A stretch of 64,000 bases of DNA from Cellulosimicrobium protaetiae (GTDB taxonomy: Bacteria > Actinomycetota > Actinomycetes > Actinomycetales > Cellulomonadaceae): NCBI RefSeq assembly GCF_009708005.2, contig NZ_CP052757.1, positions 2,852,001 to 2,916,000 on the forward strand. Direction: 5' to 3'. Each line of letters begins with the position of its first letter. The stretch's first letter is position 1. Below are positions 61,661-64,000 of this stretch, piece after piece. The position numbers and the translations under genes were made by a program. The notes beneath the pieces were generated by a model, which had not been told where the DNA came from, searched no databases, and saw only the letters and a list, made by a program, of their open reading frames with translations.

Positions 61661-63509
61661 GCCGAGCTCGCCCGTGCCCGACGCCGTCACGGCCGCCGCC
61701 CTGACCGTCACCGTCGGGCACCACGGGGCCCGCGTGCTCGACGACGTCCGCGTCCACGTCCCCGCGGGCACGAGCCTGCTCGTCCTCGGCCCGTCCGGGT
61801 GCGGGAAGTCGACGTTGCTGCGGGCCCTCGTCGGCGTCGTCCCGCACACCCTGCCGGGCACCGTGTCAGGCACGCTCCGCGTGGCCGGCGACGACCCGCG
61901 CGAGGTGCCGCCGCCCGTGCTCGCCGCACGCGTCGGGCTGGTCCAGCAACGCCCCGGCGACCAGCTCTGCCTGGCCCGCGTGGACGAGGAGCTGCGGTTC
62001 GCGCTCGAGAACCGGGGTGCCGACCCGCGCACCATGGACGCGCGGGCGGACGTGGCGCTCGCCGCCGTCGGCGCCGCGCACCTGCACGACCGGGCGACCC
62101 ACACGCTGTCCGGCGGCGAGGCGCAACGCGTGGCGCTCGCCGCCGCTCTCGTCGCCGACCCGGAGCTCGTCGTGCTCGACGAGCCCACCGCGCTCCTCGA
62201 CCCCGCGTCCGCCCACGACGTCGGGACGCTCGTGGCAGGGCTCGCCCGCGGTCCCGGTCCCGGCCCCGACGGCGACCGCGACGGGGCCCCCGTCTCGCCC
62301 CCGCACCGCTCCGTGGTGCTCGTCGAGCACCGGCTCGACGACCTCGGAGCGCTGCCGGAGGCGACGCTGGTGCTGGGGCGCGACGGACGCGTCGTCGCGC
62401 ACGGTCCCACGGACCGGGTCCTGCGTGAGCACGCCCGCGACCTCGCCGACCTGGGGTGCTGGCTGCCGCTCGACGTCCGGCTGGAGCAGGCGGGTGCCCC
62501 GGGACCGCTCGGCTCCTCGGAGACCGACGAGTGGCTCGTCGGCCTCGTCCGGTCCCCCACCGCCCTGCAGAGATCCGCGACCCGCCCACCCGCCGAGACG
62601 TCGGTCGGCACGTCGACCGGCACGTCGACCGGCACGTCGACCGGCACGTCGACCGGCACGTCGCGCCCGGTCGCGCTCCGGGCACGCGGCCTGCACGTCC
62701 ACCGCGGCGGGATGCACCTGGGACGCAGGCGTCGCGCCGACGCACCCGTCGTGCGCGACGTCGACCTCGACGTCCGTGCGGGCGAGGTGCTCGCCGTCGT
62801 CGGGCCGAACGGCGGCGGGAAGTCGACGCTCCTGCGCGGTCTGGCCGGGCTCGAGCGCACCGCGGGCGAGGTCACGACGGCGACCGGCGCCCCGGTCGCG
62901 ATGGTGTTCCAGGACCCCGAGCACCAGCTCCTCGCGCGCACCGTGCGCGACGAGGTCGCCTGGTCCGCACGGCTCGCACGCCTCGACGACGTCGACGGTC
63001 GCGTCGCGCGGACGCTCGACGCCTTCGGCCTCACGCACCTCGCCGACGCGAACCCGTACCGCCTCTCCGGCGGCGAGCAGCGCCGCCTGTCCCTGGCCAC
63101 GGCCACCGTGCTCGACCCGCCCGTCCTCCTCGCCGACGAGCCCACGTTCGGGCTCGACCGCGCCCAGGCCGCCGCCGCCGGCCGGGCCCTGCGAGCGCGC
63201 GCCGACGCGGGCGGCGCGGTCGTCGTCGTCTCGCACGACCTCTCCCTCGTCGCGGCGCTCGCCGACCGGGTCGCCGTCGTGGTGGACGGGCGGCTCGTCG
63301 CCCTCGAAGCTCCCTCGGAGGTGCTCGGGGACGACACGCAGTGCGCGGTCGCCGGCCTGCGCCGCCCGCCGCTGCTCGAGTGGTGGGCTCGCGTGGGTCG
63401 CCATCACGGCGTCGACCCGGGCGCGCTCGTGCGCGCGCTCGACGCGGTCCACGGTGGACCCGACGTCATGGACCGGCCCGCCGCCGACCTGGCCGAGGTC
63501 GCCCCGTGA
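61653..63509 (+). CDS. ykoD: Fused double ECF ATPase (YkoD-like)
   Basis: A 618-residue fusion of two ABC ATPases energising the ECF transporter. The first has Walker A GPSGCGKST (46-54), LSGGEAQR and VLDEPTALLDP; the second has GPNGGGKST (~384), LSGGEQRR and ADEPTFGLD. A (GTST)n linker from a 12-bp tandem repeat joins them. GTG 61653 overlaps the ykoE stop by 8 bp. Confidence 0.92.
   Translation: MPEPSSPVPDAVTAAALTVTVGHHGARVLDDVRVHVPAGTSLLVLGPSGCGKSTLLRALVGVVPHTLPGTVSGTLRVAGDDPREVPPPVLAARVGLVQQRPGDQLCLARVDEELRFALENRGADPRTMDARADVALAAVGAAHLHDRATHTLSGGEAQRVALAAALVADPELVVLDEPTALLDPASAHDVGTLVAGLARGPGPGPDGDRDGAPVSPPHRSVVLVEHRLDDLGALPEATLVLGRDGRVVAHGPTDRVLREHARDLADLGCWLPLDVRLEQAGAPGPLGSSETDEWLVGLVRSPTALQRSATRPPAETSVGTSTGTSTGTSTGTSTGTSRPVALRARGLHVHRGGMHLGRRRRADAPVVRDVDLDVRAGEVLAVVGPNGGGKSTLLRGLAGLERTAGEVTTATGAPVAMVFQDPEHQLLARTVRDEVAWSARLARLDDVDGRVARTLDAFGLTHLADANPYRLSGGEQRRLSLATATVLDPPVLLADEPTFGLDRAQAAAAGRALRARADAGGAVVVVSHDLSLVAALADRVAVVVDGRLVALEAPSEVLGDDTQCAVAGLRRPPLLEWWARVGRHHGVDPGALVRALDAVHGGPDVMDRPAADLAEVAP
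62607..62663 (+). repeat. 12-bp tandem repeat in the ATPase linker
   Basis: Four perfect copies of GGCACGTCGACC plus a partial fifth. Each adds Gly-Thr-Ser-Thr to the inter-domain linker; copy number can change without a frameshift. Confidence 0.9.
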
Positions 63510-64000
63510 CCGCCCCGCACCCGACCCTCCTCGAGCGGTGGAACCCCACGGTCAAGCTCGCGACCGTGCTCGTCCTGTCGACGGCCGTGCTGCTCGTCAC
63601 CGACCCGGTGACCCCCGCGATCGGCTGGGTGCTCACCGTCACCGCGCTCCTGGTGCTCGGCCGCGTCCCCGCCCGGACGCTCGTGCTCGCCCACGTCCCG
63701 TTCGTGGTCTTCGCGACGAGCCTGCTCGTCGTCAACGTCGTGACCCGGCCCGGGGGCGACCCGGTGTCTCTGGGGCCGTTCACCGTGGGTGCCGACGGTC
63801 TGACGATCGGCATCGCGCTCGCGCTGCGCACGCTCTTCGTCGGCACGCTCTCGCTCACGCTCGTCCTCACCACCGACCCCGTGCGCCTCATGACGAGCCT
63901 GCACCAGCACGCCCGCCTGCCCGCGACGTGGACCTTCGCCGTGCTCGCGGCACACCGGCTGCTCGTCGAGCTCCCCGACGCGTGGCACACGATCCGCTGC
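63506..64000 (+). CDS. ykoC: ECF transporter T component (YkoC-like), cut by right edge
   Basis: 165 residues of a membrane protein that couples the ATPases to the S component. LLERWNPTVKLATVLVLSTA is the T-component (CbiQ-like) start, followed by several membrane segments. The coupling helices lie beyond the window. GTG 63506 overlaps the ATPase stop (GTGA). Confidence 0.88.
   Translation, partial: MTAPHPTLLERWNPTVKLATVLVLSTAVLLVTDPVTPAIGWVLTVTALLVLGRVPARTLVLAHVPFVVFATSLLVVNVVTRPGGDPVSLGPFTVGADGLTIGIALALRTLFVGTLSLTLVLTTDPVRLMTSLHQHARLPATWTFAVLAAHRLLVELPDAWHTIRC

Overview
This window is a very GC-rich, tightly packed actinobacterial chromosome segment. Gene content and order (a cluster of two DUF881 genes around sbp, mihF-gmk-rpoZ-coaBC-metK-priA, pyrR-pyrB-pyrC-carA-carB-pyrF, aroC-aroK-aroB-aroQ, aroE-mltG-ruvX-alaS-rpsD-rarA) fit Micrococcales, probably the Cellulomonadaceae/Promicromonosporaceae group. 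The taxonomic call is inference from protein content and synteny. No rRNA, tRNA, insertion sequence, prophage or CRISPR array was seen.

Layout. 1-2780 (minus): phosphatidyltransferase, DUF881, Sbp, DUF881 membrane cluster. 3172-5058 (plus): DEAD-box RNA helicase with a long leader. 5177-10954 (minus): FMN-riboswitch-controlled ribD-ribE-ribBA-ribH, continuing into hisE-hisG and a PH-domain protein. 11173-14760: rpe, then an accessory pocket with a GNAT acetyltransferase, a 0.7-kb noncoding stretch carrying a 27-bp perfect inverted repeat, and a complete HipBA-type toxin-antitoxin pair with its own palindromic operator. 14811-25216 (minus): rsmB, fmt, a lipoprotein, a HAD hydrolase, priA, metK, coaBC, rpoZ, gmk, mihF. 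25497-36465 (minus): a tyrosine phosphatase, then the pyrimidine operon pyrR-pyrB-pyrC-(PH-like)-carA-carB-pyrF behind a PyrR-type leader element, with nusB and efp upstream. 37199-38328: a SatD-like regulator and its membrane partner behind paired palindromes. 38428-47319: shikimate genes interrupted by plus-strand genes (alpha/beta hydrolase plus GDPD, and a lone prepilin peptidase), then mltG and ruvX. 47316-57653: alaS, two small membrane proteins, rpsD, rarA, a plus-strand MMPL transporter, aspS. 57861-60651: an F420-type oxidoreductase, an intein-containing Rv2578c-family radical SAM protein under a LexA-type SOS box, and a small hypothetical protein. 60704-64000 (plus): a TPP-riboswitch-controlled ECF transporter of YkoEDC type, cut by the right edge.

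Regulation readable in the sequence: FMN and TPP riboswitches, a PyrR leader element, an SOS-box promoter, palindromic operators at hipBA and satD, perfect-hairpin terminators at convergent gene ends, and a repeated arrangement in which a TANNNT -10 box lies 6-8 nt before the start codon, implying leaderless mRNAs. The most unusual signals are three SOS-box-like palindromes spaced exactly 54 bp inside the 5' end of rsmB, and a 37-codon leader ORF whose Shine-Dalgarno sequence and start codon are built into the P1 region of the FMN riboswitch.
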